From contig JAUNRQ010000018.1 of NCBI GenBank assembly GCA_030535605.1, positions 1-42,844 on the forward strand: a stretch of 42,844 nucleotides of DNA, given 5' to 3'. A program made the translations under genes and the position numbers. The DNA is from Pseudoxanthomonas suwonensis (lineage in GTDB: Bacteria; Pseudomonadota; Gammaproteobacteria; Xanthomonadales; Xanthomonadaceae). The notes under the pieces were generated by a model that was not told the origin of the DNA, did not search any database, and was given only the letters and a program-made list of their open reading frames with translations. The number at the start of each line of letters is the position of its first letter. Position 1 is the first letter of the stretch. Positions 1-8,496 of the stretch are shown piece after piece.

Positions 1-1
1 C

Positions 2-157
2 GACTACTTCGACTACCACCACACGCCGGACGACACCTTCGACAAGATCGATCCGCAAGCCATCGCCCAGAACGTCGCCGCCTACACCGTGTTCGCCTAC
101 CTGGCCGCGCAGGCCGAAGGCAGCTTCGGCAGCCAGACCGAGGCGCCCGCGCCTTGA
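2..157 (+). CDS. M28-family zinc metallopeptidase, C-terminal end (partial)
   Basis: Only the last 51 codons are in the window; the gene enters from the left edge and stops with TGA at 155-157. The visible peptide contains HHTPDDTFDKID, the C-terminal block of M28 (aminopeptidase Y/S type) peptidases, in which the histidine is normally a zinc ligand. It is followed by a helix (AQNVAAYTVFAYLAAQ) and a short acidic, polar tail, as in secreted or periplasmic members. Signal peptide and catalytic core lie outside, so substrate and location cannot be read. It converges with the RNA methylase gene ending at 248. Family confidence is good; exact product unknown. Confidence 0.8.
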   Translation, partial: DYFDYHHTPDDTFDKIDPQAIAQNVAAYTVFAYLAAQAEGSFGSQTEAPAP

Positions 158-159
158 GC

Positions 160-193
160 CTGCCGCAGCCGCGCCGGCCTGCCTGTGCGGCAG
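160..193 (+). terminator. possible hairpin terminator between convergent genes
   Basis: CTGCCGCA (160-167) pairs with TGCGGCAG (186-193) across an 18-base GC-rich loop, three bases after the M28 stop codon. There is no T tract on either side, so intrinsic termination is uncertain. Confidence 0.25.
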
Positions 194-247
194 TGCCGAG
201 CGGGTTGCGCTTGGCGGTCGATCGCAAGAAAGGCAGTGAGCTGCCCT

Positions 248-1045
248 CTATGCGGCCTGCACGGCCGCCGCCCATGCGGCAAGGAACACCGCGGTCGCCG
301 CGGCCACATTGAGGCTTTCCACCGCGCCACTGCCGGGAATCGACAGCCGCAGGTCACAGGCGGCGGCCAGGCCGCGGTCCATCCCTGACTGCTCTTCGCC
401 CATCACGTACACCAGCCGCGCCGGCAACGACGCGGCAAACAGCTCATCACCGCCGGATACCAGCGTGGCCGCAGTGGTGAACCCCGCGGCGCGCAATGCA
501 GCCAGATCGCTGCGGCCGTTGTCGGACAGTGCCACCAGCCGGACGTGTTCGGCACCACCTTCGGCCACACGCGCGGCGGCGCCGGACAGTTGCAACTCGC
601 CCGAGTCGGGCACCAGCAGCGCAGCCACGCCGAAATGCGCGGCACTGCGCAGGATCGCGCCGAGGTTGTGCGGGTTGCCGACGCCATCCAGCCACAACAG
701 GCAGCACGGACCATCCGGCAGCGCCGCCAACCACTCGGACAAGGGCTCGACCGGTTCGCGCAGCACGTCGGCCACCACGCCCTCGTGGTGCGAGGAAGCG
801 GCCAATCGGCGCAGGTCATCGTCCTCGACGATGCGATAACCGATGCGGTTCGCCGCGCACCATCGCATCACGTCGGCGAATCCGGACAGCCGTGACTGCG
901 TCAGGTACAGCTTGCGCAGTGCCTGAGGCCGGCGGGCGAACACCTCGCGCACGGCATTGACGCCATGCACGCGCAACTCGTCGCGCCGCTGCTGCCCGCC
1001 GCCGGCACCACGTGCCGGCGACGCCCGCTTCCAGGGTCCGCTCAC
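248..1045 (-). CDS. SpoU/TrmH-family RNA 2'-O-methyltransferase
   Basis: 265-residue protein. All three SpoU signature blocks are present: NPHNLGAILRSAAHFGV (motif 1), LVYVMGEEQSGMDRGL (motif 2) and LSIPGSGAVESLNVAAATAVF (motif 3), which form the knotted S-adenosylmethionine site. An N-terminal segment (HGVNAVREVFARRPQALRKLYLT) matches the SpoU substrate-binding domain of RlmB/YfiF-like enzymes. The family methylates ribose 2'-OH in rRNA or tRNA; the target nucleotide cannot be told from sequence. I use GTG at 1045, with AGG upstream, because it lies just after the AGCS stop at 1054. The longer open frame to 1276 overlaps that gene and is low-complexity. Probably co-transcribed with the symporter, with an 8-base gap. 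Confidence 0.85.
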   Translation of the reverse strand: MSGPWKRASPARGAGGGQQRRDELRVHGVNAVREVFARRPQALRKLYLTQSRLSGFADVMRWCAANRIGYRIVEDDDLRRLAASSHHEGVVADVLREPVEPLSEWLAALPDGPCCLLWLDGVGNPHNLGAILRSAAHFGVAALLVPDSGELQLSGAAARVAEGGAEHVRLVALSDNGRSDLAALRAAGFTTAATLVSGGDELFAASLPARLVYVMGEEQSGMDRGLAAACDLRLSIPGSGAVESLNVAAATAVFLAAWAAAVQAA

Positions 1046-1053
1046 TTCGTGCC

Positions 1054-2583
1054 TCAGTCCGTTTTCACGTCCGTCGACGCGGCCGGCGGCGCTGCAGAGG
1101 CCGCAAGGGCATCCCGGCTGCGCTTGCGCTGCTGCCAGAGGGTGGCATTGCGGATGCCCAGGGCGTCCGGGTCGAACTCCGGATCGACGATGCCGGATTT
1201 CTTCTGCGCCTCGTAGTCGCGCAATGCGGCCAGGGCCGGCCGCTGCAGGATCAGGATGGCAACGATGTTGAGCCAAGCCATCATGCCGACGCCGATGTCA
1301 CCCAGGGTCCACGCCATGCCCGCCGTGCGGACCGCGCCGAAGGTCACTGCCGCCAACAGCACGATGCGAAGGACGAACGTCAGCCACGGCCGATGCACCT
1401 TGCGGTTGATGTAGGCGATGTTGGTTTCGGCCATGTAGTAGTAGGCCATCAGCGTGGTGAACGCGAAGAAGAACAGTGCCAGCGCCACGAACCCGGCACC
1501 GTAGCCGGGCAACACCGACTCGACCGCGTGCTGGGCGAAGCCCGGCCCGACCTCGACCCCCGGAAGGTGCTCGTAAAAGAAGCCACCGGCGGAGTTGACC
1601 ACGTTGTACATGTCGGTCGACAAGATCATGAACGCGGTGGCCGAACACACCAGCAGCGTGTCGACGTACACCGAGAACGCCTGCACCAGTCCCTGCTTGG
1701 CCGGGTGCGAAACCTCGGCGGCCGCGGCGTGGTGCGGGCCGGTACCCTGCCCGGCTTCGTTGGAATAGATGCCGCGCTTGACGCCCCATTCGATCGCCAG
1801 GCCCAGGATCGCGCCGAAGGCCGCTTCCATGCCGAATGCGCTGCGGAAGATCAGCGCCGCCATCTCCGGCAGGCGCTCGGCGTTGAGGAACATGATCACC
1901 AGCGCCACCAGGATGTAGGCCAGCGCCATGAACGGCACCACGAACTCGGCCACCGCGGCAATGCGCTTGACCCCGCCGAAGATGATGAAGCCCAGCAACA
2001 CCACCACCACGGTCGCCGTGGCCGTCGGCGGCACGCCGAAGGCATTGGTCATGCCTTGGGCGATGCCGTTGGCCTGCACGCCGGGCAGCAGGAAGCCGGT
2101 GGCGATGATGGTGACGATGGCGAAGACCCATGCGTACCACTTCTGCCCCATCGCCTTTTCGATGTAGTAGGCCGGCCCGCCGCGATAACGCCCTTCGTCA
2201 TCCTTTTCCTTGTAAAGCTGACCGAGCGTGGATTCGATGTAGGCGGTGGACGCGCCGAGGAAGGCCACCACCCACATCCAGAACACGGCACCGGGGCCGC
2301 CGAAGGCGATGGCCGTGGCCACGCCGGCGATGTTGCCGATGCCGACGCGCCCGGAGAGCGACAACGCCAGCGCCTGGAACGAGGACACGCCGGCTTCCGA
2401 GCGGTTGTCCTTCAACAGCAGCCGCATCATTTCCTTGACGTGGCGCACTTGCAGGAACCGCGTTCTCAAGCTGAAGTAGAGGCCGGCACCAAGGCACAAC
2501 CAGATCAGTGGCGGGCTCCATACCCAGCTGTTGAGGGTGTTGACGAACTGTTCCAAGACACGGCTCCCCGTCGGCTCATGCAC
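1054..2583 (-). CDS. sodium:alanine/glycine symporter, AGCS family
   Basis: 509-residue polytopic membrane protein. It carries the AGCS signatures GRVGIGNIAGVATAIAFGGP followed by GAVFWMWVVAFLG near residues 79-108, GGPAYYIEKAMG near 135, and an N-terminal segment with LRTRFLQVRHVKEM. About ten hydrophobic segments are visible. The family imports small neutral amino acids with sodium; which one is not predictable. The C-terminal tail (after about 450) is cytoplasmic-looking and ends in an Ala/Pro stretch. The ATG at 2583 is taken; an internal GTG eight codons in (RVLEQFV) is an alternative. The gene diverges from the DUF1328 gene at 2714 and precedes the RNA methylase by 8 bases. Length is normal. 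Confidence 0.9.
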   Translation of the reverse strand: MHEPTGSRVLEQFVNTLNSWVWSPPLIWLCLGAGLYFSLRTRFLQVRHVKEMMRLLLKDNRSEAGVSSFQALALSLSGRVGIGNIAGVATAIAFGGPGAVFWMWVVAFLGASTAYIESTLGQLYKEKDDEGRYRGGPAYYIEKAMGQKWYAWVFAIVTIIATGFLLPGVQANGIAQGMTNAFGVPPTATATVVVVLLGFIIFGGVKRIAAVAEFVVPFMALAYILVALVIMFLNAERLPEMAALIFRSAFGMEAAFGAILGLAIEWGVKRGIYSNEAGQGTGPHHAAAAEVSHPAKQGLVQAFSVYVDTLLVCSATAFMILSTDMYNVVNSAGGFFYEHLPGVEVGPGFAQHAVESVLPGYGAGFVALALFFFAFTTLMAYYYMAETNIAYINRKVHRPWLTFVLRIVLLAAVTFGAVRTAGMAWTLGDIGVGMMAWLNIVAILILQRPALAALRDYEAQKKSGIVDPEFDPDALGIRNATLWQQRKRSRDALAASAAPPAASTDVKTD

Positions 2584-2713
2584 GGCGCACGAAGGGCCGA
2601 TTGTTACCGATTTGGACCTGCCATGCGCAACGATTCACGCGCTGGCGACTGCCGCCATGTGAGGGTGGACCCACGTCGCGCCACGCGACACCCGTATCGC
2701 AAGGAGAATCAGC

Positions 2714-2893
2714 ATGCTCAAGTGGGCCATCATTTTCGCCGTCATCGCACTGATCGCCGGCGCCCTCGGTTTCGGCGGCATCGCCGGGGCCTCGGCCGGA
2801 CTGGCCAAGATCCTGTTCGTCGCCTTCCTGGTGATCGCCGCGGTGCTGTTCTTCATGGGCCGCGCTGCCGCCAGCCGCATCGGCGGCGGCTGA
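2714..2893 (+). CDS. DUF1328/YtjA-family small membrane protein
   Basis: 59-codon protein beginning [20 protein letters not shown] and ending in a short positively charged, glycine-rich tail. Two hydrophobic helices (about residues 3-22 and 30-48) are separated by a [11 protein letters not shown] hinge. This is the pattern of the YtjA/DUF1328 family of two-helix inner-membrane proteins, whose role is not established. A strong Shine-Dalgarno AAGGAG (2701-2706) sits seven bases before the ATG, which fixes the start. The gene stands alone between the divergent symporter and the GNAT pseudogene. A long perfect hairpin starts 17 bases after its stop. Confidence 0.85.
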   Translation: MLKWAIIFAVIALIAGALGFGGIAGASAGLAKILFVAFLVIAAVLFFMGRAAASRIGGG

Positions 2894-2910
2894 CGACACC
2901 ACCGCCCCCG

Positions 2911-2948
2911 CCGCTGCAGCACCTCGCCTGCACGAGGTGCTGCAGCGG
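2911..2948 (+). terminator. 16-bp perfect hairpin after the DUF1328 gene
   Basis: CCGCTGCAGCACCTCG (2911-2926) is the exact reverse complement of 2933-2948, with a six-base loop. It starts 17 bases after the stop codon. No T tract follows on either strand, so it may be a 3'-end stabiliser or REP-like element rather than a classical terminator. Confidence 0.45.
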
Positions 2949-3009
2949 TTGCACGCGATCGATCCGGTGGCGGGCCGGAACAGCGTCGCCCGACCGGTCG
3001 CGAATGAAT

Positions 3010-3531
3010 TCACTCCTGCGACGACAGATGCTCGCATCGCAGACGCGCGAACAGCCGCAGGTCATGCAACACGCCATCCTTGCACACGGCACGACGCATT
3101 CGTCCCTCCTCGACGAATCCGTTGTGTTCGAGCACGCGCACCGAAGCGTGGTTGAAGTCGAACACGCACGCCTGCAACCGATGCAGGGCGTGGGTATCCA
3201 TGGCCCACGGCGCGCAGACGCGGACGACCCGGGTCATGATGGCCCGTCCCCAGTGCGAGCGACCGAGCCAGTAGCCGAAATCGGTACCGACGGCGCGCTC
3301 GCCGGTGCCGGGTGTCAGGCCGATGCCGCCACTTGCCTCGCCATCGACTTCGATTGCCCAGGCATGCGCCAGCGGCATACCTCGCCCCGCAGGAACGCAT
3401 CCGCGTCGGCGTGCGTGTAGGGATGCGGAGAGCGATGGCTCAGGCCACGCTGGACCCCGGCATCATCGGCATGCCGCGGCATCGCCGAGACGCCAAGGAC
3501 GCACCAGTACTCCGGGAGCGACTTCCAGCAT
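3010..3531 (-). pseudogene. GNAT (RimJ/RimL-type) N-acetyltransferase, frameshifted
   Basis: A GNAT protein of about 173 residues can be read only by switching frame twice. Frame A starts at ATG 3531 (MLEVAPGVLVRPWRLGDAAA) and hits TGA at 3463-3465. A second frame then carries RHADDAGVQRGLSHR and PHPYTHADADAFLRGE. From about 3370 frame A resumes with HAWAIEVDGEASGGIGL, the Gly-rich acetyl-CoA segment (GTDFGYWLGRSHWGRAIMT) and the C-terminal ASVRVLEHNGFVEEG motif, ending at 3010. The two shifts compensate (near 3466-3476 and 3365-3372), so total length is normal. A 122-residue open frame from ATG 3378 lacks the N-terminal strand and helix of the fold. Sequencing error is possible, but two indels within about 110 bases suggest real decay. 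It would have acetylated an amine on a protein or small molecule. Confidence 0.7.
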
Positions 3532-3559
3532 CCGGCGATTGTACGCGCGGCCTGAAGCG

Positions 3560-3592
3560 CCGATTGGCAGTCAATCGTCGGCAGCCAATCGG
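3560..3592 (-). terminator. possible hairpin terminator of the efflux operon
   Basis: CCGATTGGC (3560-3568) pairs perfectly with GCCAATCGG (3584-3592) over a 15-base loop, 12 bases downstream of the RND permease stop on the minus strand. No T run follows; support is modest. Confidence 0.3.
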
Positions 3593-3603
3593 TCGCGGCG
3601 GCG

Positions 3604-6600
3604 TCAGGAGGCCTGCACGTGTGCGCCGACGTTGGGCGTCCGCGCCTCCAGCGCTTCCAGCTTGTTCTTCACCGCATCCGGCGAACGGGTGAAGGGTGCC
3701 ATCAGCGCGTACAGGGCCGGTACCACGAACAGGCTCAGCAGGGTCGCGAAGGACACGCCGAAGATGATCACCACGCCAATCGCGCCGCGGCTGGCGGAAC
3801 CCGGTCCGCCGGCCACCACCAGCGGGACCGCGCCAACCACGGTGGCAAGGGCGGTCATGAGGATCGGGCGCAGGCGCACCGCAGAGGCCTCGGCGATGGC
3901 CTCGCGCACGCTGCGGCCATCGTCGCGCAACTGATTGGCGAACTCGACGATCAGGATGCCGTTCTTCGCCGCCAAGCCCACCAGCATGACGATGCCGATC
4001 TGCGAGAACAGGTTGAGCGAGCCACCCGTGACCCAGATGCCGATCAACGCGCCCAGCACCGCCAGCGGCACGGTGAGCATGATCACGAACGGATGCACGA
4101 AGCTTTCGAACTGCGCGGCCAGCACCAGGAACACGATCAGCAAGGCCATGCCGAAGGTCAGCATCACCGCACTGCCGGCGTTGAGATATTCGCGGGCTTC
4201 ACCTTTCCAGTCGATCTGGGCATAACCGGGCAACTCGCTGGCCGCCGTCTGTTGCGCCCACTCGATGGCTTCGCCCATGGTCGTGCCCGGCGCCAGTTCC
4301 GCGGTCACGGTGATTGCACGCAGCCGGTTGAAGCGGTTGAAGCGTCCCGGCTCGGCCAGTTCGCTCAGCGTCACCAGGTTGGACAGCGACACCAGCCCGT
4401 CGCGGCCGCGGACCTGCGTCACGGCCAGGTCGGCCGGGGTCATGCGGTCCAGGCGGTCGGCCTGCACGACGACGTCGTATTCGCGACCGTCCTCGACGAA
4501 TGTGGTGACTCGGCGCGAGCCCATCATCGTCTCCAGGGTGCGGCCGATTTCCGAGACCGACACGCCCAAGTCGGCCGCACGCACGCGGTCGATGTTGATG
4601 CGCATCTGCGGGCGGGTTTCCTTGTAGTCGGAATCCGGCGACAACAGTCCTGGATACTCGTCCATCCGGGCCATCATGCGATCGCGCCACTGCACCAGTT
4701 CTTCGTAATTCGGCCCGCCCAGCACCATGGCGAAACGCCCACCGCCGCGACCACCGACCAGACCACCCGGTGCCATCGCACGCACCTGCACGGCCGGCAG
4801 TTGGCTCAACGGGCCGCGCAGTTCGTTGACCACCGACTCGGTGGCGACGTCTCGCTTGTCCCAGTCCTGCATGAACACGATGATGTGGCCGGTGTGCATT
4901 TCCTCGCCACCACCCCAGCCGCGCGGCGCCCGCGAGTTGGCCCGCACGATCGGCTTGTCTTCACCGATGTACGGCGCAAGCACGCGCTCGACCTGCTGCA
5001 CCTGCTCGACGGTGTAGTCGAAGCCCGCGCCTTCCGGACCGTCGATGCTGATGAAGAAACGGCCGCGGTCTTCCGATGGTGCCAGTTCGCTGGGCACGCG
5101 CCCGAACAGCACGGCGGCCAGTGCCACGCACACGCCCATCGCCAGCGCCACCAGCAACGCGATGCGGGCACTGGGCAAGGCCACCAGCTGTCCGATGCGC
5201 CGACCATACCCGTCGCTGACGCGCTTGAGCATGCGGTTCATCCACGCGTTGAAGCCGGTCTCCTTGTAATGTGGCCGCACCATCAGCGAACACATCATCG
5301 GGGTCAGGGTCAGCGCCACGAACGCCGACAGCGCCACCGCGCCGGCCAGCGCCACCGACAACTCGCGGAACAGCCGCCCGGTATTGCCTTCCATGAAACC
5401 GACAGGCAGGAACACGGCCACCAGCACCGCGGTGGTCGCGATCACCGCGAACGCCACCTGCCGCGTGCCGCGCTTGGCCGCGACCAACGGCGGTTCGCCC
5501 AGGTCGGCACGTCGCTGCACGTTCTCCAGCACGACGATGGCGTCATCCACCACCAGACCGATGCACAGCACCAGCGCCAGCAGGGTCAGCAGGTTGATCG
5601 AATAGCCGAATGCATACAGGGCGATGAACGCGGCGATGATGCACACCGGCAAGGTCACCGCGGGGATCAGCGCTGCACGGAACGAGCCAAGGAACAGCCA
5701 GATCACCGCCACCACCAGGATGGCGGCCTCGGCCAGCGTCCAGTACACGCGCTTGATCGAGGCGTCGATGAACACCGTGTTGTCGGAGGCGACGAAGATC
5801 TCGGTCCCCGCGGGCAGCGTCTGCTGGATGCGTTCGGCCTCGGCGCGCGCGGCGCGGGCCACGTCGAGCGCGTTGGCGGTCGAGGTGCGGACGATGCCGA
5901 GGCCGACGTTGGGCTGGAAGTTGCTGCGCAGGTAGGCGCGGCGCTCGCTGGGCCCGACCTCGACCCGGGCCACGTCGCCGAGCGTCACAACATAGCCGTC
6001 GGCGCCCTTGCGCAGCGGGATGCGCCGGAACTGCTCGGGCTCGCGGAAATCACGCTCCACCCGCAGGGTGAAGTCACGGGTCGCCGATTCGATGCTGCCG
6101 GCCGGCAGTTCCACGTTTTCCGTGCGCAGCGCGCTTTCCACGTCCCCGACGGTCACGCCACGGGCGGTCATCTCGTCGCGGTCCAGCCAGATGCGCATCG
6201 CATAGCGCTGGCCGCCACCGACCTGCACCTGGGCCACGCCATCGAGCGCCGACAGCCGGTCAACCACGTAGCGGTCGGCGAAGTCGGTCAGCGCCAGCGT
6301 GTCCATGGTGCTGGAGCTCATGTTCAGCCACATGATCGCGTCGGCGTCGGATTCGACCTTGGCGATCCGCGGCGGATCGGCTTCCGGCGGAATGCGCCCG
6401 GCGACCCGGCTGATCGCATCACGCACGTCGTTGGCCGCAGCTTCAATGTCGCGGTTCAGAGTGAATTCGATGCTTACCGATGCCCGTCCGTTGCGGCTAC
6501 TGGACTCGATGGTGTTGATGCCTTCGATCCCTGCCAGCGCGCCTTCCAGCAGTTGGGTGATGCGGGTCTCGACGACGGCGGCCGATGCGCCGGGGTAGCT

Positions 6601-6747
6601 GACGTCGACCGAGACGATGGGCGGATCGATCGCCGGCAGTTCGCGCACCGTCAGGCGCATGAACGCCATCAGGCCCAGCACGATCAGCAGCAGGCTCATG
6701 ACCGTGGCAAACACGGGACGCTTGATGGAGACATCCGACAGGATCAT
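3604..6747 (-). CDS. RND multidrug efflux transporter, permease subunit (HAE1 family)
   Basis: 1047 residues, the usual length for HAE1 inner-membrane pumps. It starts MILSDVSIKRPVFATVMSLL with the first transmembrane helix, then a periplasmic porter region (about 35-335). Helices 2-6 follow, including LCIGLVVDDAIVVLENV, where D401 and D402 match the proton-relay aspartate pair of AcrB. A second porter region (about 555-865) and helices 8-12 complete the duplicated architecture. The GG-rich stretch GGLVGGRGGG near residue 655 is a variable porter loop. The protein should export hydrophobic compounds from membrane or periplasm using proton influx, with the adaptor encoded three bases upstream. 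No outer-membrane TolC-type gene is present here, so that partner must be elsewhere. Substrate unknown. Confidence 0.93.
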   Translation of the reverse strand: MILSDVSIKRPVFATVMSLLLIVLGLMAFMRLTVRELPAIDPPIVSVDVSYPGASAAVVETRITQLLEGALAGIEGINTIESSSRNGRASVSIEFTLNRDIEAAANDVRDAISRVAGRIPPEADPPRIAKVESDADAIMWLNMSSSTMDTLALTDFADRYVVDRLSALDGVAQVQVGGGQRYAMRIWLDRDEMTARGVTVGDVESALRTENVELPAGSIESATRDFTLRVERDFREPEQFRRIPLRKGADGYVVTLGDVARVEVGPSERRAYLRSNFQPNVGLGIVRTSTANALDVARAARAEAERIQQTLPAGTEIFVASDNTVFIDASIKRVYWTLAEAAILVVAVIWLFLGSFRAALIPAVTLPVCIIAAFIALYAFGYSINLLTLLALVLCIGLVVDDAIVVLENVQRRADLGEPPLVAAKRGTRQVAFAVIATTAVLVAVFLPVGFMEGNTGRLFRELSVALAGAVALSAFVALTLTPMMCSLMVRPHYKETGFNAWMNRMLKRVSDGYGRRIGQLVALPSARIALLVALAMGVCVALAAVLFGRVPSELAPSEDRGRFFISIDGPEGAGFDYTVEQVQQVERVLAPYIGEDKPIVRANSRAPRGWGGGEEMHTGHIIVFMQDWDKRDVATESVVNELRGPLSQLPAVQVRAMAPGGLVGGRGGGRFAMVLGGPNYEELVQWRDRMMARMDEYPGLLSPDSDYKETRPQMRINIDRVRAADLGVSVSEIGRTLETMMGSRRVTTFVEDGREYDVVVQADRLDRMTPADLAVTQVRGRDGLVSLSNLVTLSELAEPGRFNRFNRLRAITVTAELAPGTTMGEAIEWAQQTAASELPGYAQIDWKGEAREYLNAGSAVMLTFGMALLIVFLVLAAQFESFVHPFVIMLTVPLAVLGALIGIWVTGGSLNLFSQIGIVMLVGLAAKNGILIVEFANQLRDDGRSVREAIAEASAVRLRPILMTALATVVGAVPLVVAGGPGSASRGAIGVVIIFGVSFATLLSLFVVPALYALMAPFTRSPDAVKNKLEALEARTPNVGAHVQAS

Positions 6748-6750
6748 GAC

Positions 6751-7878
6751 TCAGTGCCCGCCGTCATCGGCTGCCGGTTCCACCGCTTCAGCCCCGGTCG
6801 CCGGCGGTGCCGTCTCGGCGATGCGCATGCCCGGTCGCAGCTTGCCGGTGCCGTCGAGCACGATCCGGTCACCAGCCTCAAGCCCCTCGGTGATCTCCGC
6901 CATGCCATCCACGCGCGTGCCCACGCCGACGATGGTCTGCTCGACCGTGTCCTCTGCACCGACCTTCCACACGAAGGTTTCCCGACCGACCTGGACGACG
7001 GCGATCTCCGGCACCAGCAGCGCGCTGCGCTCGGTCTGGAACAGTTCGACGTTGACCAGCATGCCCGGGCGCAGCAGACGCTCGGCATTGGCGAAATCGG
7101 CGCGCACGGTGACCGCGCGGGTCGCGGCGTCGACGCGCGACTCCACGGTGCTGACGCTGCCTTCGAACCTGCGTTCCGGCCACGCCGAGGTCGCGCCCTG
7201 CAGGCGCATGCCCTGCTCCAGGCTGGACAGATGCATCTCCGGCAACGGGAAATCGACGTACACGCGGGCGATGTCGTCCAGCGTGGCGATGGGCGTGCCC
7301 GGTGTGACCAGCGCGCCCGGGCTGACCTGACGGATGCCCAGCACCCCGGAGAATGGGGCCCGCACGACGCGGTCGGCCAGTTGCGCGCGGATCTGCGCGA
7401 CGCGGGCGTTGGCGCTGTCGCGGGTGGCGCGCTGGGTATCCAGTTGCGAGCGTGCAATCAATTGCTGGTCGGCCAACTGCTGGTTGCGCGCCAGCATGCG
7501 CTGGGCTTCCTGTGCCTGGGCCTGTGCCTCGGCCAGCGCCGCACGCTGCTGCTGCCCGGACAAGGTCACTAGCGGGGCACCACGGGCAACCTCCTGGCCA
7601 CTTTCGAAATGCACCTGTTCGACCACTTCGCTGACCTTGGAGGTCACCGTGATCGACTCGCGAGCCTGCACGGTGCCGACAGCGCGCACGGTCTCGGTGA
7701 ACGGCCGCATCTGCACCAGGGTCGTGGTCACCGGCGTCGCCCTGCCACCACCCGGGCCGCCCGCGCCGCCCGGACCACCGGGACCGTCGGCATCGGTCTC
7801 GCCGCATGCCATGAGCAGAACGGCAGGCAGCAGAAGCGCCGCGACACGCGGCATCAGCGATCGAAAGGCAGGACGCAT
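6751..7878 (-). CDS. RND efflux periplasmic adaptor (membrane fusion protein), lipoprotein
   Basis: 375 residues from the ATG at 7878. A lipoprotein signal (LLLPAVLLMAC, lipobox LMAC) is followed by a Gly/Pro-rich linker. Then come a barrel-sandwich half (VRAVGTVQARESITVTSKVSEVV), a helical hairpin rich in Ala, Gln and Arg (about residues 95-160), the lipoyl return strand (VVRAPFSGVLGIRQVSPGAL), a beta-barrel and a membrane-proximal domain. This is the HlyD/AcrA adaptor layout. It is lipid-anchored in the inner membrane and joins the permease to an outer-membrane channel. The frame is open 27 codons further upstream, but those codons lack the signal peptide character. No clear Shine-Dalgarno precedes the start. 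First gene of the operon; the palindrome at 7893-7911 lies just upstream. Confidence 0.9.
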   Translation of the reverse strand: MRPAFRSLMPRVAALLLPAVLLMACGETDADGPGGPGGAGGPGGGRATPVTTTLVQMRPFTETVRAVGTVQARESITVTSKVSEVVEQVHFESGQEVARGAPLVTLSGQQQRAALAEAQAQAQEAQRMLARNQQLADQQLIARSQLDTQRATRDSANARVAQIRAQLADRVVRAPFSGVLGIRQVSPGALVTPGTPIATLDDIARVYVDFPLPEMHLSSLEQGMRLQGATSAWPERRFEGSVSTVESRVDAATRAVTVRADFANAERLLRPGMLVNVELFQTERSALLVPEIAVVQVGRETFVWKVGAEDTVEQTIVGVGTRVDGMAEITEGLEAGDRIVLDGTGKLRPGMRIAETAPPATGAEAVEPAADDGGH

Positions 7879-7892
7879 GGAGGAAACACGAA

Positions 7893-7917
7893 AAAATCGA
7901 CAACCGATTTTAACGGC
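7893..7917 (-). promoter_or_regulatory. candidate promoter -10 and palindromic operator of the efflux operon
   Basis: AAAATCG (7893-7899) and CGATTTT (7905-7911) form a perfect inverted repeat with a five-base centre, ending 15 bases before the adaptor start codon. Read on the minus strand, TAAAAT (5/6 to the sigma-70 -10 box) overlaps its left arm. The tract is AT-rich in a GC-rich region. A TetR- or MarR-type operator would look like this, but no regulator gene is adjacent and no clear -35 box is seen. Confidence 0.4.
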
Positions 7918-8455
7918 GACCCCGTGCACGCCTCGTGTGCCATCCGGCATGGTCGACATCGGTCAACCGCAGCGTCGGCGAGGCGTTTGCCGAAGGTTCA
8001 GCCGCGAAGCAGTCATGGCACCGCGTCGTGAACCCGGCCGCGTTCTGATCGACGCGGCGTGCCGCGCGAGCGTATCAAACCGGCTGATTCCAACCGCATG
8101 CGCCGGCCGGCACGTTCGGGCCATGCGGCCCCAGCGTCCCTCGGGAACCGGCAAATCATCGCCGCAGGGCGCGGCCCACCAATGCACGGGTGCGGGGCTG
8201 CGGAGCGTCCGGTCGACTGGTTCGCGCACCGCGTGCTGCCGCGTCGTGAAGAGCGCGGCGCCCCGTCCGCGGCGGCCGCCCACGGGAGTGTGCCGCTGGC
8301 AAACCGCGCGGGGAAGGGGGTGCCGTCGCAACAGGCGTTGTCGCCCATCGGCAATGTGCGGCCTGTCCGGTCGCTGCGGTTGCCAGCCATCACCCAACCA
8401 AGCGGGCTTCGGGTTGTCCGGCCCGCACGTCCGGTTGTGGCGGTTCAACCGCGCA
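7912..8455. other. gene-free region of about 540 bases
   Basis: Between the efflux promoter region and the aldolase 3' end I see no protein with family character in any frame. The open frames here are Arg/Pro/Ala-rich shadows without starts or ribosome sites. No tRNA or other known RNA was recognised. It may be a degraded gene or a long 3'/5' flank. Confidence 0.5.
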
Positions 8456-8478
8456 GCCATTGCCCATCGGGCAATGGC
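8456..8478 (-). terminator. 10-bp hairpin downstream of class I aldolase
   Basis: GCCATTGCCC (8456-8465) pairs perfectly with GGGCAATGGC (8469-8478) over the loop ATC, 18 bases after the aldolase stop on the minus strand. It is likely a transcript 3' end, though a T run is missing. Confidence 0.45.
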
Positions 8479-8496
8479 ATGGTCAGGCACCGGGGC

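Noticed and set aside
1012-3420. A plus-strand open frame of 802 codons across the symporter and beyond
   Set aside because: His/Arg/Gly-rich composition with no motif, antisense to AGCS, and overlapping the well-supported DUF1328 gene.
3619-7572. A plus-strand open frame of 1317 codons opposite the RND genes
   Set aside because: It is antisense to two well-supported genes, rich in His, Gln, Arg and Gly, has no domain character, and arises from high GC3 in the true genes.
7963-8490. A minus-strand open frame of 175 codons in the gene-free region
   Set aside because: Arg/Pro-rich, no ribosome site, no family resemblance.
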